Assembly: GCF_013410105.1 (NCBI RefSeq)
Contig: NZ_JACCCJ010000002.1
Coordinates: 248,001-312,000, forward strand
Direction of reading: 5' to 3'
DNA: 64,000 nucleotides
Source: Sphingopyxis sp. JAI108
Lineage (GTDB): Bacteria > Pseudomonadota > Alphaproteobacteria > Sphingomonadales > Sphingomonadaceae
A program made the position numbers and the translations under genes. The notes below the pieces were generated by a model. That model was not told where the DNA came from. It saw only the letters and a list, made by a program, of their open reading frames with translations, and made no database searches. Below are positions 54,926 through 63,533 of the stretch, in pieces (position 1 is the first letter of the stretch; the number at the start of each line of letters is the position of its first letter).

Positions 54926-55387
54926 ATGTCTGCCGCCATCCAGATTCTCGTCGATGCCGACGCCTGTCCGGTGAAGGACGAAATCTATCGTGTCGCGTGG
55001 CGGCACGAGGCGCAGGTGAAGGTCGTGAGCAACAGCCGGCTGCGCGTGCCCGAGCACCCGCTGGTCGAGCGGGTGGTCGTCTCGGACGGCTTCGATGCCG
55101 CCGACGACTGGATTGCCGAGGCGGCGGATGCGAAGAGCGTCGTGATCACCGCCGACATCTTGCTCGCCGACCGCGCGCTCAAAGCCGGGGCGAGCGTGCT
55201 CGCGCCCAACGGCAAACCCTTTACGACGGCATCGATCGGCCCCGCGATCGCGACGCGCGCGATCATGGCCGACCTGCGCGCGGGCATGGACGGCCGGGTG
55301 GGCGGGCCGCCGCCCTTCTCGAAGGCCGATCGCTCGCAATTCCTCCAGGCGCTCGACACCGCACTCGTTCGGCTCAAGCGCGGTTAG
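54926..55387 (+). CDS. YaiI/YqxD (DUF188) family protein
   Basis: A 153-residue PIN-like DUF188 protein: [21 protein letters not shown] (N-terminal acidic site), [45 protein letters not shown] and a C-terminal basic [17 protein letters not shown]. The conserved aspartates suggest a nuclease-like metal site, but no activity is established for the family. I used the ATG at 54926; the longer frame back to 54764 overlaps the DUF427 gene without support. Confidence 0.9.
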   Translation: MSAAIQILVDADACPVKDEIYRVAWRHEAQVKVVSNSRLRVPEHPLVERVVVSDGFDAADDWIAEAADAKSVVITADILLADRALKAGASVLAPNGKPFTTASIGPAIATRAIMADLRAGMDGRVGGPPPFSKADRSQFLQALDTALVRLKRG

Positions 55388-55418
55388 GGGCTGATCGGTT
55401 AGGCCGAACGCCTCATCC

Positions 55419-55446
55419 CGTCATCCCGGCCTTCGCCGGGATGACG
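55419..55446. repeat. Palindromic repeat CGTCATCCCGG...CCGGGATGACG
   Basis: An 11-pair perfect hairpin with a six-base CCTTCG loop, 32 bases after the DUF188 stop. The purest copy of the CGTCA/TGACG element also seen at 1815-1874 and 18149-18221. It may double as a transcript end, without a U run. Confidence 0.8.
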
Positions 55447-55619
55447 ATTTCACCCGAAAAAACGCGCTAAAATATTTTTCAGTTTTCTTTCAGTCACTTG
55501 AGAAATTTATTCGGCCGAGTGACGGCGATCACCGCCGGGCACGGCGCCGCGCGGCATAAGTCAGGTCATCGGGAACGACCCGAGCCCAATTCGACGACTT
55601 GAACCCATCCGGAAAGGAA

Positions 55620-55811
55620 ATGACGATGACCAGGAAGATGATTCTCGCGCCCGCGCTTGCCCTCACAGTCCTCCTGTCGGCGACCCCGGCGATGGCGCAG
55701 TCGGCGCAGCCCGCGCAAGGTGGCATGACGGTGACCTCGAACCCGATCCAGATCCTCGTCGGTCTGCTGCTCCCCGCGGTGCAGAAGGTTCGCGAAGCCG
55801 CGGCGCGCTAG
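55620..55811 (+). CDS. Small exported protein with pilin-like C-terminal helix
   Basis: A 63-residue (or 61-residue, if the ATG at 55626 is used) protein. GGAAAGGAA precedes the starts. Residues up to about 28 are a signal peptide ending ...ATPAMAQ. The mature peptide is about 35 residues: SAQPAQGGMTVTSNPIQIL then VGLLLPAVQKVREAAAR at the very C terminus. The last 15 residues resemble, by eye, the start of DUF1559 prepilins of planctomycetes (LLLPAVQxxREAAR). Nothing else in the protein resembles pilin. Possibly a periplasmic amphipathic peptide. The long AT-richer leader (55447-55619) precedes it and a terminator follows. Confidence 0.65.
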   Translation: MTMTRKMILAPALALTVLLSATPAMAQSAQPAQGGMTVTSNPIQILVGLLLPAVQKVREAAAR

Positions 55812-55862
55812 GCCCGCATCCCGATTTCGTCTCCGGGCCGGCCCACCACGCCGGTCCGGAAC

Positions 55863-55910
55863 CACAGTCCTCCCGCCCCTGCGACCCAGGCGGGAGGGCT
55901 GTGTCGTTTT
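55863..55910 (+). terminator. Intrinsic terminator after the small exported protein
   Basis: CACAGTCCTCCCGCC pairs with GGCGGGAGGGCTGTG over 15 bases with one G-U, then TCGTTTT. It also lies next to the end of the convergent glutathione transferase gene. Confidence 0.8.
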
Positions 55911-55922
55911 CGAGTTCCTCGC

Positions 55923-56561
55923 CTATCTCGCGGCGCCCGCCGCCTGCATTTCGGCGATCAGGCCGTTGTCGATGTCCTTCGCGCGCTTGTAGGCGGCGCG
56001 TTCGCGAAGGCCGGCGGCATAAGCCTCGAACGCCGGGCGCGGCGCGATGGTGCCGAACTGCAGCCCCCAATCGATCTGGCTGCCGACATAGACGTCGGCG
56101 GCGCTGAAACGATCGCCCGCGACGAACGCCTTGCCCGCGACCGCGCTTTCGAGCGCGTCGAGCGCGGCGGCCAGTGATCCGAAGCCCGCCATGCGCTGTT
56201 GGTCGGTATCGGGTTCGATCCCGAAATGCTTGGCGGTGATTGCCTGCTCGACGGGGCCCGCGGTGAAGAAGAGCCAGCGATAATAATCGGCGCGGTCTGC
56301 GGGGTCGGGCGCGAGGCCCGCTTCCGGAAAGGCGTCGGCGAGATAGGCGCAGATCGCGGCGCATTCGGTGACGGCCTTGCCATTGTGTACGATCGCCGGA
56401 ACCTTGCCCATCGGGTTCACCTCGAGATAGGCGGCATCCTTCATCGTCGTGCCATAATCGAGGATGCGCGGTTCGTAGGCGACGCCGACCTCTTCGAGCA
56501 TCCAGCGCGCGATCTGTCCGCGCGACATCGGGTTGGTATAGAAAATCAGTTCGTCGGCCAT
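55923..56561 (-). CDS. Glutathione S-transferase
   Basis: A 212-residue GST-fold enzyme. The thioredoxin-like N-terminal domain starts FYTNPMSRGQIARWMLEEVG (the conserved active-site Ser region near SRGQIAR), with NPMGKVPAIVHNG (cis-Pro loop) and VTECAAICAYL (glutathione-binding). The C-terminal helical domain includes WLFFTAGPVEQAI and FSAADVYVGSQIDW. It belongs to the bacterial YfcG/YghU-like or beta-type families. The ATG at 56561 has GGGAGA at good spacing. Cytoplasmic detoxification or reductive chemistry is likely; the substrate is unknown. Confidence 0.92.
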   Translation of the reverse strand: MADELIFYTNPMSRGQIARWMLEEVGVAYEPRILDYGTTMKDAAYLEVNPMGKVPAIVHNGKAVTECAAICAYLADAFPEAGLAPDPADRADYYRWLFFTAGPVEQAITAKHFGIEPDTDQQRMAGFGSLAAALDALESAVAGKAFVAGDRFSAADVYVGSQIDWGLQFGTIAPRPAFEAYAAGLRERAAYKRAKDIDNGLIAEMQAAGAAR

Positions 56562-56663
56562 CGCGCGTCTCCCATGCATTTCGATTCGGATGCGAACATA
56601 TCAGGAACGAAATCACCGTTCCACCGGGCTTGTTTTGTCATCGTTCGGGGTTAAGGCAAAGCG

Positions 56664-57425
56664 ATGAGCGACGAACGCATCTGGACCGCCGCCGTGCTGG
56701 TCATCGGCGACGAGATTCTCTCGGGCCGCACGCAGGACAAGAATGTGTCGCAGATCGCGACATGGCTCGACGTGCAGGGGATAAGGCTGCGCGAGGTGCG
56801 CATCGTTCCCGACGTCGAAGAGGAGATCGTCGAGGCGCTCAACGCGATCCGCGCGCGCTACGACTATGTCTTTACCACCGGCGGCATCGGCCCGACGCAC
56901 GACGACATCACCGTCGATGCGGTGGCGAAGGCGCTCGGCGTCGGCGTGATCGTTCACCCCGATGCGCGCGCGATCCTCGAACGCTATTACAGTGCGCGCG
57001 GCGGCGAGCTGACCGAGGCGCGGCTGCGCATGGCGCGCACCCCCGAGGGCGCCGAGCTGATCCCCAACCGCATGTCGGGCGCGCCCGGCATTCGCATCGG
57101 CAATCTGTTCGTGATGGCGGGCGTTCCGCATATCACCGCGGGCATGCTCGACGCGCTGACCGGCGAACTCGAAGGCGGCGCGCCGCTCGCCGCGCACACG
57201 ATCGGCGCCTGGGCGCCCGAAAGCGAGATCGCCGACCTGTTGCGCCTCGGCGAAAAGGAGCATCCAGGGGTCGCGATCGGCAGCTATCCCTTCTTTCGCG
57301 AGGGCAAGGTGGGGGCCAATTTCGTCATCCGTTCGGTCGATGGCGCCGAGGTCGCGGCGTGCGTCGCGATGCTGACCGCAGGGCTGGAGGCGCTCGGCTA
57401 TACGGTGACCGACGGCGGCATCTGA
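56664..57425 (+). CDS. CinA-type MoCF-domain protein (MoaB/Mog fold only)
   Basis: A 253-residue molybdopterin-binding-like protein of the CinA N-terminal family. VIGDEILSGRTQDKNVSQIATWL is the substrate loop, VFTTGGIGPTHDDITVDAVAKAL the central GGxGP motif, and NRMSGAPGIRIGNLFVMAGVPH a further conserved strand. CinA proteins act in pyridine-nucleotide repair (ADP-ribose pyrophosphatase and, with a C-terminal domain, nicotinamide mononucleotide deamidase). That C-terminal PncC/CinA domain is absent here, so only the first function is likely. Its last 28 bases overlap the 3' end of the convergent MFS gene. Confidence 0.88.
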   Translation: MSDERIWTAAVLVIGDEILSGRTQDKNVSQIATWLDVQGIRLREVRIVPDVEEEIVEALNAIRARYDYVFTTGGIGPTHDDITVDAVAKALGVGVIVHPDARAILERYYSARGGELTEARLRMARTPEGAELIPNRMSGAPGIRIGNLFVMAGVPHITAGMLDALTGELEGGAPLAAHTIGAWAPESEIADLLRLGEKEHPGVAIGSYPFFREGKVGANFVIRSVDGAEVAACVAMLTAGLEALGYTVTDGGI

Positions 57426-58636
57426 TCGGCGACCTGCGCCGGGCGCGGCAGGCGGCGGAGCATCAGGATCGCGAGCAAGCCGAAGATCGCGGCGACAACG
57501 AACGCCGCGCCGGGGAAATGCACGGGTGCCTTGTCGGCGGTAAAATAGGCCATCGTCCCCGTCAGCAATAGCGGCGCGACGAGTTGCCCCAGCCCCATCG
57601 CCATCGCCGAAATCCCCTGCACCTCGCCCTGCGTTTCGGCGGTTGCGCGGCGCGACATCATCGCCATCAGCGACGGCTGCACCGGCGCCTGCAGCGCTAC
57701 GGGGATCAGCAGCAGGAAGGCGCCGACCGTCGAGGTGGTGAAGGCATAGCCGATATAGACGGCGACCGCGACGAGGATGCCGAGCGTCGCCGCGTCGCGC
57801 TCGCCGAAGCGCGCGACCGCGGGGCCGACGACGAACATCTGCCCCAGCGCGATCATCACCCCGACCGCGGCAAGGCTTGCGCCGATCATCGCCGGTGTCC
57901 AGCCAAGCTGCGCGATGCAATAGAAGCTCCACGTCATCGGATAGACGAGGCTCGCGATCTGCCACAGCACCAGCACCACGGCGACGCCGTCCATGCCGGG
58001 GAGTGCGCGCATCGTCTTCCACGCGCCGAGCGGATTGGCGCGGCGCCAGTCGAAGGTGCGTCGTCGCTCGGGCGGCAACGTTTCGGGAAAGATGAAAAGG
58101 CCGTAGAGCATGTTCGCGGCGGCGAGGATCGCGGCGGCGACGAAGGGCGCGCGCGGGCTGATCTCGCCGAGGAAGCCGCCGATCGCGGGTCCCGCGACGA
58201 AGCCGATCCCGAAGGCCGCGCCGACGAAACCGAAGTTGCGCGCGCGTTCTTCCGGCGCCGTTATATCGGCGATCGCCGCCTGCGCCGCGGCATAGCTACC
58301 GCCGAAAATCCCCGACAATGCGCGCGCGACGAACAGCCATGGCAAGGTTTCGACGATCGTCAGCAGCGCATAATCGACCGCGAGTCCGCCGAGCGCGAGC
58401 AGCAGCACGCGCCGCCGCCCGAAATGGTCCGACAGATTGCCGAGCACCGGCGAGGCAAGAAAGGTCGCGACCGCCATGACCAGGCCGATCCACGCCCCGA
58501 CCTCGATCGCGTGGGGCAGGTCGATCTCGCCGACCTCCATCACGAGTTGCGGCAGCACCGGCATGATGATGCCGAAACCGACCGCGTCCACGAAGATCGT
58601 CGCGACGATGAACGGGATGGTGCGCGACGACGTCAC
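57398..58636 (-). CDS. MFS transporter, TetA-like DHA1 family
   Basis: A 412-residue 12-helix carrier resembling tetracycline-type exporters. The N-terminal helix has TIFVDAVGFGIIMPVLPQLV. Motif A between helices 2 and 3 is GNLSDHFGRRRVLLLAL, and motif C lies in helix 5 (ISGIFGGSYAAAQAAIADI, GFVGAAFGIGFVAGPAIGG). The start is a GTG at 58636 (ACSSRTIPFIVATIF-like N terminus) with AAGGACAAAG upstream. The substrate is unknown, and nothing shows it confers resistance. It converges on and overlaps the CinA-like gene by 28 bases. Confidence 0.9.
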   Translation of the reverse strand: MTSSRTIPFIVATIFVDAVGFGIIMPVLPQLVMEVGEIDLPHAIEVGAWIGLVMAVATFLASPVLGNLSDHFGRRRVLLLALGGLAVDYALLTIVETLPWLFVARALSGIFGGSYAAAQAAIADITAPEERARNFGFVGAAFGIGFVAGPAIGGFLGEISPRAPFVAAAILAAANMLYGLFIFPETLPPERRRTFDWRRANPLGAWKTMRALPGMDGVAVVLVLWQIASLVYPMTWSFYCIAQLGWTPAMIGASLAAVGVMIALGQMFVVGPAVARFGERDAATLGILVAVAVYIGYAFTTSTVGAFLLLIPVALQAPVQPSLMAMMSRRATAETQGEVQGISAMAMGLGQLVAPLLLTGTMAYFTADKAPVHFPGAAFVVAAIFGLLAILMLRRLPRPAQVADQMPPSVTV

Positions 58637-58696
58637 TTGCTCTTTGTCCTTGTCGATCCTAGCGCCACCGAAGCCTCCCTCATGCGTAGCCGATAG

Positions 58697-59482
58697 ATGA
58701 AACTCGAAATAACCGCCTCCCTAAATTATCGCTTGCCCGAACCGGTCGATCTGATGCTGCAGATCGAGGCGGCGAACGGCGGCGGCCAGCGCATCCTCGA
58801 CGCGTCGCTCGACCTCGGCAAACCCGAATATATCTCGCGCGTTCCCGCCGTCGGCGGCATTTGCGAGCCGATCTGGCTGCGCGCCGAGGGCAGGCTGCGC
58901 GCCGAATATCGTGCGCGCGTCGCCATCGACCGCCCCGACGTCGACCTTTCGTCGCTTGGCGAGGTACCGCTCCATCGGCTCCCTGCGGAGGCCGTCCCCT
59001 ATCTCAACGAATCGCGCTATTGCCCGTCGAACAAATTCCACGCCTTCGTCGACCGCCGCTTCGGAGAGCTGGAAGGCGGGGCGAAGGTCGCGCGCATGCG
59101 CGACTGGATCGAAAGCCGCTTTACCTATGTCTCGGGCTCGAGCGATGCTGAAACCGGCGCGCTCGACAGTTTCGTCGAGCGGCGCGGCGTGTGCCGCGAC
59201 TATGCGCATGTGATGATCGCGCTCGCCCGCGCCGCGCATATCCCGGCGCGCATGGCGAGCGTCTATGCGCTCGGCGTCAAGCCCATGGACTTCCACGCGG
59301 TCGCGGAAGTCTATCTCGACGGCGACTGGTATATGGCCGACGCGACGGGCATGACCCGGCCCACCCAATGCGCGCGCATCTGCGCCGGCCGCGACGCCGC
59401 CGACATCGCCTTCCTGACCGCCTATCGCGAGATCCAGCTGGTCGAGCAGGAGGTGAGGGTGGAGGCCTATGAAGGGAAATAA
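58697..59482 (+). CDS. Transglutaminase-like cysteine protease family protein
   Basis: A 261-residue transglutaminase-superfamily protein. The catalytic triad is Cys166 (GVCRDYAH), His200 (DFHAVAEVYL) and Asp215 (YMADATG). The N-terminal 100 residues are the immunoglobulin-like beta domain usual in this family (LNYRLPEPVDLMLQIEA). No signal peptide is visible, so the protein is probably cytoplasmic. It resembles the family that sits near circularly permuted ATP-grasp and alpha-E proteins, but those genes are not here. Likely a peptidase; substrate unknown. Confidence 0.85.
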   Translation: MKLEITASLNYRLPEPVDLMLQIEAANGGGQRILDASLDLGKPEYISRVPAVGGICEPIWLRAEGRLRAEYRARVAIDRPDVDLSSLGEVPLHRLPAEAVPYLNESRYCPSNKFHAFVDRRFGELEGGAKVARMRDWIESRFTYVSGSSDAETGALDSFVERRGVCRDYAHVMIALARAAHIPARMASVYALGVKPMDFHAVAEVYLDGDWYMADATGMTRPTQCARICAGRDAADIAFLTAYREIQLVEQEVRVEAYEGK

Positions 59483-59573
59483 GCTCGGCGTGGCAAAGCC
59501 CCGCCATCCCGCATAAGGGTCTGGCCGAGTTTTCGCTAGCCTCGATCCAGCTCAGCTCAATCGCCGCGAAAGC

Positions 59574-59647
59574 TGGAGCGGGTGAAGGGAATCGAACCCT
59601 CGTCGTAAGCTTGGGAAGCTTCTGCTCTGCCATTGAGCTACACCCGC
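59574..59647 (-). tRNA. tRNA-Gly (anticodon CCC)
   Basis: On the minus strand GCGGGTG...CACCCGC forms the acceptor stem, GCTC/GAGC the D stem and AGGG/CCCT the T stem with TTCGATT in the loop. The anticodon loop is TTCCCAA, giving anticodon CCC (genomic 59613-59615) for GGG codons. U73 and CCA are encoded (TCCA at 59577-59574). The outermost anticodon-stem pair 27-43 reads G-A. Single, isolated tRNA gene. Confidence 0.93.
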
Positions 59648-59696
59648 GTGGCCTGCGCGATTGGCACAGGCCGGGGCGGCGGTCAATCTCTTGGCG

Positions 59697-60167
59697 TCAG
59701 CGCGCCGATTCGAGGATCGTCTCCATCGCGACGAAGGTCGACGTGCTCGCGACGTGGGGCAGGCTCGAGATTTTCTCGCCGAGCACGATGCGATAGCGCC
59801 GGATGTCGGGGGTGCGGACCTTGAGCAGATAGTCGAAGCTGCTCGCGATCATATGGCACTCCTCGACCTCGGGAATCCGCCGCACCGCATTGTTGAATTG
59901 CTTCAATGCCTCCTCGCGCGTGTCCGACAGCTTGACCTCGGTGAAGGCGACATGGTCGAGCCCGACCTTGGCCGGATCGACGATCGCGCGGAAGCCGACG
60001 ATCAGCCCGCTGTCGACCAGGCGCTTCACGCGTTGCTGGCAGGGCGTTTTCGACAGGCCGACCTGCAAGGCGAGCTCGGTAAAGGTGATCCGCCCGTCGC
60101 GGCCCAGAATCGCGAGGATCTTGCGGTCGAATTCATCCATTTCGACTGTCGAAGAAGACCTTTTCAT
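59697..60167 (-). CDS. putR: Lrp/AsnC-family regulator, probable proline-utilisation activator
   Basis: A 156-residue Lrp-type regulator. The N-terminal winged helix-turn-helix is FDRKILAILGRDGRITFTELALQVGLSKTPCQQRVKRLVDSGLI, and the C-terminal RAM ligand domain is DHVAFTEVKLSDTREEALKQFNNAV...YLLKVRTPDIRRYR. It is transcribed divergently from putA with 98 bases between, the arrangement of PutR in alphaproteobacteria, where proline turns it into an activator of putA. ATG 60167 is used; an internal ATG at 60140 (MDEFDRKIL) could be the true start. Function inferred from the neighbour. Confidence 0.85.
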   Translation of the reverse strand: MKRSSSTVEMDEFDRKILAILGRDGRITFTELALQVGLSKTPCQQRVKRLVDSGLIVGFRAIVDPAKVGLDHVAFTEVKLSDTREEALKQFNNAVRRIPEVEECHMIASSFDYLLKVRTPDIRRYRIVLGEKISSLPHVASTSTFVAMETILESAR

Positions 60168-60226
60168 GCAAATCGACTAGGATTGATCCAAAACATGGTC
60201 AATTGATATATGATATGCGAATAAAC

Positions 60227-60241
60227 AAGTCGGATCGACTT
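60227..60241. promoter_or_regulatory. Candidate PutR operator in the putR-putA intergenic region
   Basis: AAGTCG-GAT-CGACTT is a perfect 6-3-6 inverted repeat of 15 bases, the usual length for Lrp-family sites. Related CGACT half-sites lie at about 60141-60153 (TTCGAC-T-GTCGAA) and 60172-60177, so several sites may be spread across the divergent promoters. The intervening sequence is unusually AT-rich for this DNA. Confidence 0.6.
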
Positions 60242-60265
60242 TCGGCGATATGGTAACGGAATGCC

Positions 60266-63200
60266 ATGACTCACAGCCCCGATCGCGCGCCCATCCGCGC
60301 CCTCGCCCGCCGCAGCGAAGCCGACCTCGTCGCCGAGCTGCGCTCCGCTCTTGCGACCTCTTCGGCGAGCGTCGATGCCGTGACGCGGCGCGGACTTGAA
60401 CTGATCCGCAAGGCGAAGGCCGAGGGCGAGCGCGAGACACTCGTCGCGCAGTTGATGAACCGCTATCGCCTGTCGACCGAAGAGGGCGTCGTGCTGATGT
60501 GCCTTGCGGAGGCGCTGCTGCGCGTGCCCGACAATGCGACCGCCAACGCGCTGATCCGCGACAAGATCGCCGGACGCCACTGGGCCGAGGGCGACGATGA
60601 CGACAGTCCGCTGATCGTCGCGCTGTCGGCGCGCGGCCTGTCGCTCGGATCGGCGACCTTGATGCTCGACGCGATGGGCAGCAAGGCGAACCCGCTGGGC
60701 CTGCTCAAGTCGATGATCCGACGCTCGGGCGAGCCGGTGATCCGGCAGGCGGCGCTCGCGGCGATGAAGCTGCTCGGCCAGCAGTTCGTGATGGGCGAGA
60801 CGATCGACGCCGCTTGTCGGCGCGCCGACAAGGAAAAGTCCGAACTCGCAAGCTTCGACATGCTCGGCGAGGCGGCGCGCACCGCCGAAGATGCGGCGCG
60901 CTACTACGACAGCTATGCCAATGCCATCGCGCGGATCGGCAAGGCGGCGAAGCCGGGCGATCCGCACGCCAATCACGGCATTTCGATCAAGCTCTCGGCG
61001 CTCCACCCGCGATACGAATATCTGCAGGCGGCGCGTGTCCGCGACGAGCTGATCCCGAACGTCATCGAACTCGCGAAGGCCGCGCGCGCGGTCAACATCC
61101 CGCTGATGATCGACGCCGAGGAAAGCGACCGGCTCGAACCGCATATGGACGTGTTCGCGGCGCTGATCGATGCGGGCATCGCCGACGGCTGGACCGGGCT
61201 TGGCATCGTGGTCCAGGCGTATCAGAAGCGCGCGCCGGCGGTGATCGAGTGGCTCGCGAACCGGGCGCGGACGCGCGGGGTCAAGCTGTCGATGCGCCTC
61301 GTCAAGGGCGCCTATTGGGATACCGAGATCAAGCGCGCGCAGACGCTGGGGCTCGGCGACTTCCCCGTGTTCACGGCGAAGCTGCACACCGACCTCAATT
61401 ACATGCGCTGCGCGCAGTTGCTGCGCGACTGCCAGGATTGCATCTATCCGGCCTTCGCGAGCCATAATGCGATGACGCTCGCCTTCGTCTCGGAGCTGTT
61501 CGACGGCGCCGATTACGAGCTGCAGCGGCTGCACGGCATGGGCGAGGGCGCCCACGACGCCTTGGTCGCGCTTTTCCCGCCGCCGCGCCCGGTGCGCGTC
61601 TATGCGCCGGTGGGGACGCACCGCGACCTGCTCGCCTATCTCGTCCGCCGCCTGCTCGAAAATGGCGCGAACTCGAGCTTCGTGCACCAATTCTCCGACC
61701 CCGGCGTCACCGCCGAGCAGCTTGCGGTCGATCCGCGCAGCGTCGCAAGCGCGGCGTCTTCGACCATTGCGACGGGCCTTGGCCTGTTCGACCCGGCGCG
61801 GCGCAATTCGCGCGGCTATGACCTTGGCGATCCGGGCGTGCCCGAAGCGCTGGTTTCGGCGATCGGGGCGGCGCGGCGCAGCGACCTCGTCGCGGCGCCC
61901 ATCGTCGGCGGTGTTTCGCGAAAGGGCAAGGCCGAGCCGGTGCGCAATCCCGCGACGGGGGCGGTCGTCGGACAGGTGATCGAGGCCGATACCGCGACAG
62001 TCGCCGATGCCGTAGCTGCCGCGCGCAAGGCGCAGGGCGACTGGAGCCTCGCCGGCGGCGCTTTCCGCGCCGAACGGCTCGAACGCGCCGCCGACCTGCT
62101 CGAAGAGCATGACGCGCTCTTCCTCGGCCTCGCGATCGACGAGGCGGGCAAGACGCTCGTCGATGCGATCGCCGAAGTGCGCGAGGCGGTCGATTTCCTG
62201 CGCTATTATGCCGCGCAGGCGCGCGCCGACTTCACCTATCCGGTTGCACTTCTCGGCCCGACCGGCGAGCGCAACGAACTGATGCTCGAAGGCAAAGGCG
62301 TGTTCGTGTGCATCAGCCCGTGGAACTTCCCGCTCGCGATCTTCCTGGGGCAGGTGTCGGCGGCGCTCGCCGCGGGCAACAGCGTGCTCGCGAAGCCCGC
62401 CGAGCAGACGCCGCTCATCGCCCACGCCGCGGTCGAGCTGCTGCTCGAGGCCGGCATTCCAGGCAATGTGCTGCATTACCTTCCCGGCCGCGGCGAAACC
62501 GTCGGCGCGGCGCTGACGAGCCATGACGACATCATCGGTGTCGCCTTCACCGGGTCGACCGAGGTCGCGCGGATGATCAATCGCAGCCTCGCGGGGCGCG
62601 ACGGACCGATCGCGACCTTGATCGCCGAAACCGGCGGGGCGAATGCGATGATCGTCGATTCGACCGCGCTTCCCGAACAGGTCGCGCGCGACGCGGTCGC
62701 TTCGGCGTTCCAGTCGGCGGGTCAGCGCTGTTCGGCGCTGCGTCTGCTTTGCGTGCAGGAAGATGTCGCCGACACGATGATCGAAATGGTCGCGGGCGCG
62801 ATGGCCGAACTCAATGTCGGGGATCCGTCGATCCTCGCGACCGACGTCGGCCCGATCATCGACGAGGAGGCGCGCGCGAATATCGCCGCCTATGTCGCCG
62901 AAGCGCGCGCCGCGGGGCGCGTGATCGCCGAAGCGGGGCGGACGAACCTGCCCGTCGAAGGCCATTTCGTGCCGCCGGTGGCGATCCGCCTCGACCATGT
63001 CACCGACTTGAAGCGCGAGATTTTCGGTCCCGTGCTGCACGTCGCGACGTGGAAGGGCGGCGAACTCGACGCGCTGATCGATGCGATCAATGCCTCGGGC
63101 TATGGCCTGACGCTCGGCGTCCACACGCGCATCGACGGCGTGGCGGCGCATATCGCGGCGCGCGCGGCGGTCGGCAATGTCTATGTCAACCGCAACCAGA

Positions 63201-63361
63201 TCGGCGCGATCGTCGGCTCGCAGCCTTTTGGCGGGCGCGGCCTGTCGGGTACCGGGCCCAAGGCCGGCGGTCCGCATTATCTCCACCGCTTCGCCGAGGA
63301 AAAGTCGATCTCGACCGACATCACCGCGGCGGGCGGCAATGCGGCGCTGTTGGCGGGATAA
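60266..63361 (+). CDS. putA: Bifunctional proline dehydrogenase / L-glutamate-gamma-semialdehyde dehydrogenase
   Basis: Oxidises proline to glutamate in two steps. The 1031-residue protein lacks the ribbon-helix-helix DNA-binding domain of E. coli PutA (about 1320 residues), matching regulation by a separate Lrp protein. The proline dehydrogenase barrel has FSIKLSALHPRYEYLQ-like elements and VKLSMRLVKGAYWDTEIKRAQ. The aldehyde dehydrogenase domain has SPWNFPLAIFLGQV, VAFTGSTEVA, ETGGANAMIVDSTAL and the catalytic Cys in GQRCSALRLL. It ends without the extra C-terminal domain of long PutAs. Flavin and NAD dependent, and probably membrane-associated during proline oxidation. Upstream region shared with putR. 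Confidence 0.97.
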   Translation: MTHSPDRAPIRALARRSEADLVAELRSALATSSASVDAVTRRGLELIRKAKAEGERETLVAQLMNRYRLSTEEGVVLMCLAEALLRVPDNATANALIRDKIAGRHWAEGDDDDSPLIVALSARGLSLGSATLMLDAMGSKANPLGLLKSMIRRSGEPVIRQAALAAMKLLGQQFVMGETIDAACRRADKEKSELASFDMLGEAARTAEDAARYYDSYANAIARIGKAAKPGDPHANHGISIKLSALHPRYEYLQAARVRDELIPNVIELAKAARAVNIPLMIDAEESDRLEPHMDVFAALIDAGIADGWTGLGIVVQAYQKRAPAVIEWLANRARTRGVKLSMRLVKGAYWDTEIKRAQTLGLGDFPVFTAKLHTDLNYMRCAQLLRDCQDCIYPAFASHNAMTLAFVSELFDGADYELQRLHGMGEGAHDALVALFPPPRPVRVYAPVGTHRDLLAYLVRRLLENGANSSFVHQFSDPGVTAEQLAVDPRSVASAASSTIATGLGLFDPARRNSRGYDLGDPGVPEALVSAIGAARRSDLVAAPIVGGVSRKGKAEPVRNPATGAVVGQVIEADTATVADAVAAARKAQGDWSLAGGAFRAERLERAADLLEEHDALFLGLAIDEAGKTLVDAIAEVREAVDFLRYYAAQARADFTYPVALLGPTGERNELMLEGKGVFVCISPWNFPLAIFLGQVSAALAAGNSVLAKPAEQTPLIAHAAVELLLEAGIPGNVLHYLPGRGETVGAALTSHDDIIGVAFTGSTEVARMINRSLAGRDGPIATLIAETGGANAMIVDSTALPEQVARDAVASAFQSAGQRCSALRLLCVQEDVADTMIEMVAGAMAELNVGDPSILATDVGPIIDEEARANIAAYVAEARAAGRVIAEAGRTNLPVEGHFVPPVAIRLDHVTDLKREIFGPVLHVATWKGGELDALIDAINASGYGLTLGVHTRIDGVAAHIAARAAVGNVYVNRNQIGAIVGSQPFGGRGLSGTGPKAGGPHYLHRFAEEKSISTDITAAGGNAALLAG

Positions 63362-63533
63362 GGCCGGCGCGCGTCGGCGCGCTTCAACCACGAGGCCTGA
63401 TACAGAGTGGACGGCTGTCCCAGGCAATACGTCCGAAAGCGTCTCGCGGCATTGTGCCGCGGCGACCCTTTGTTATGGTTGCCCCCCGCAGCGGCTTCGC
63501 CATACGCCTTTCGCAGCTTTTCGCCAAGCGAGT

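Noticed and set aside
57398..58636. Calling the TetA-like MFS a tetracycline resistance determinant
   Set aside because: Only the general DHA1 motifs are visible; no tetR gene or mobile context.
60164..63427. 1087-codon minus frame opposite putA
   Set aside because: Longest shadow in the window; putA has all catalytic motifs and its own ribosome and regulatory context.
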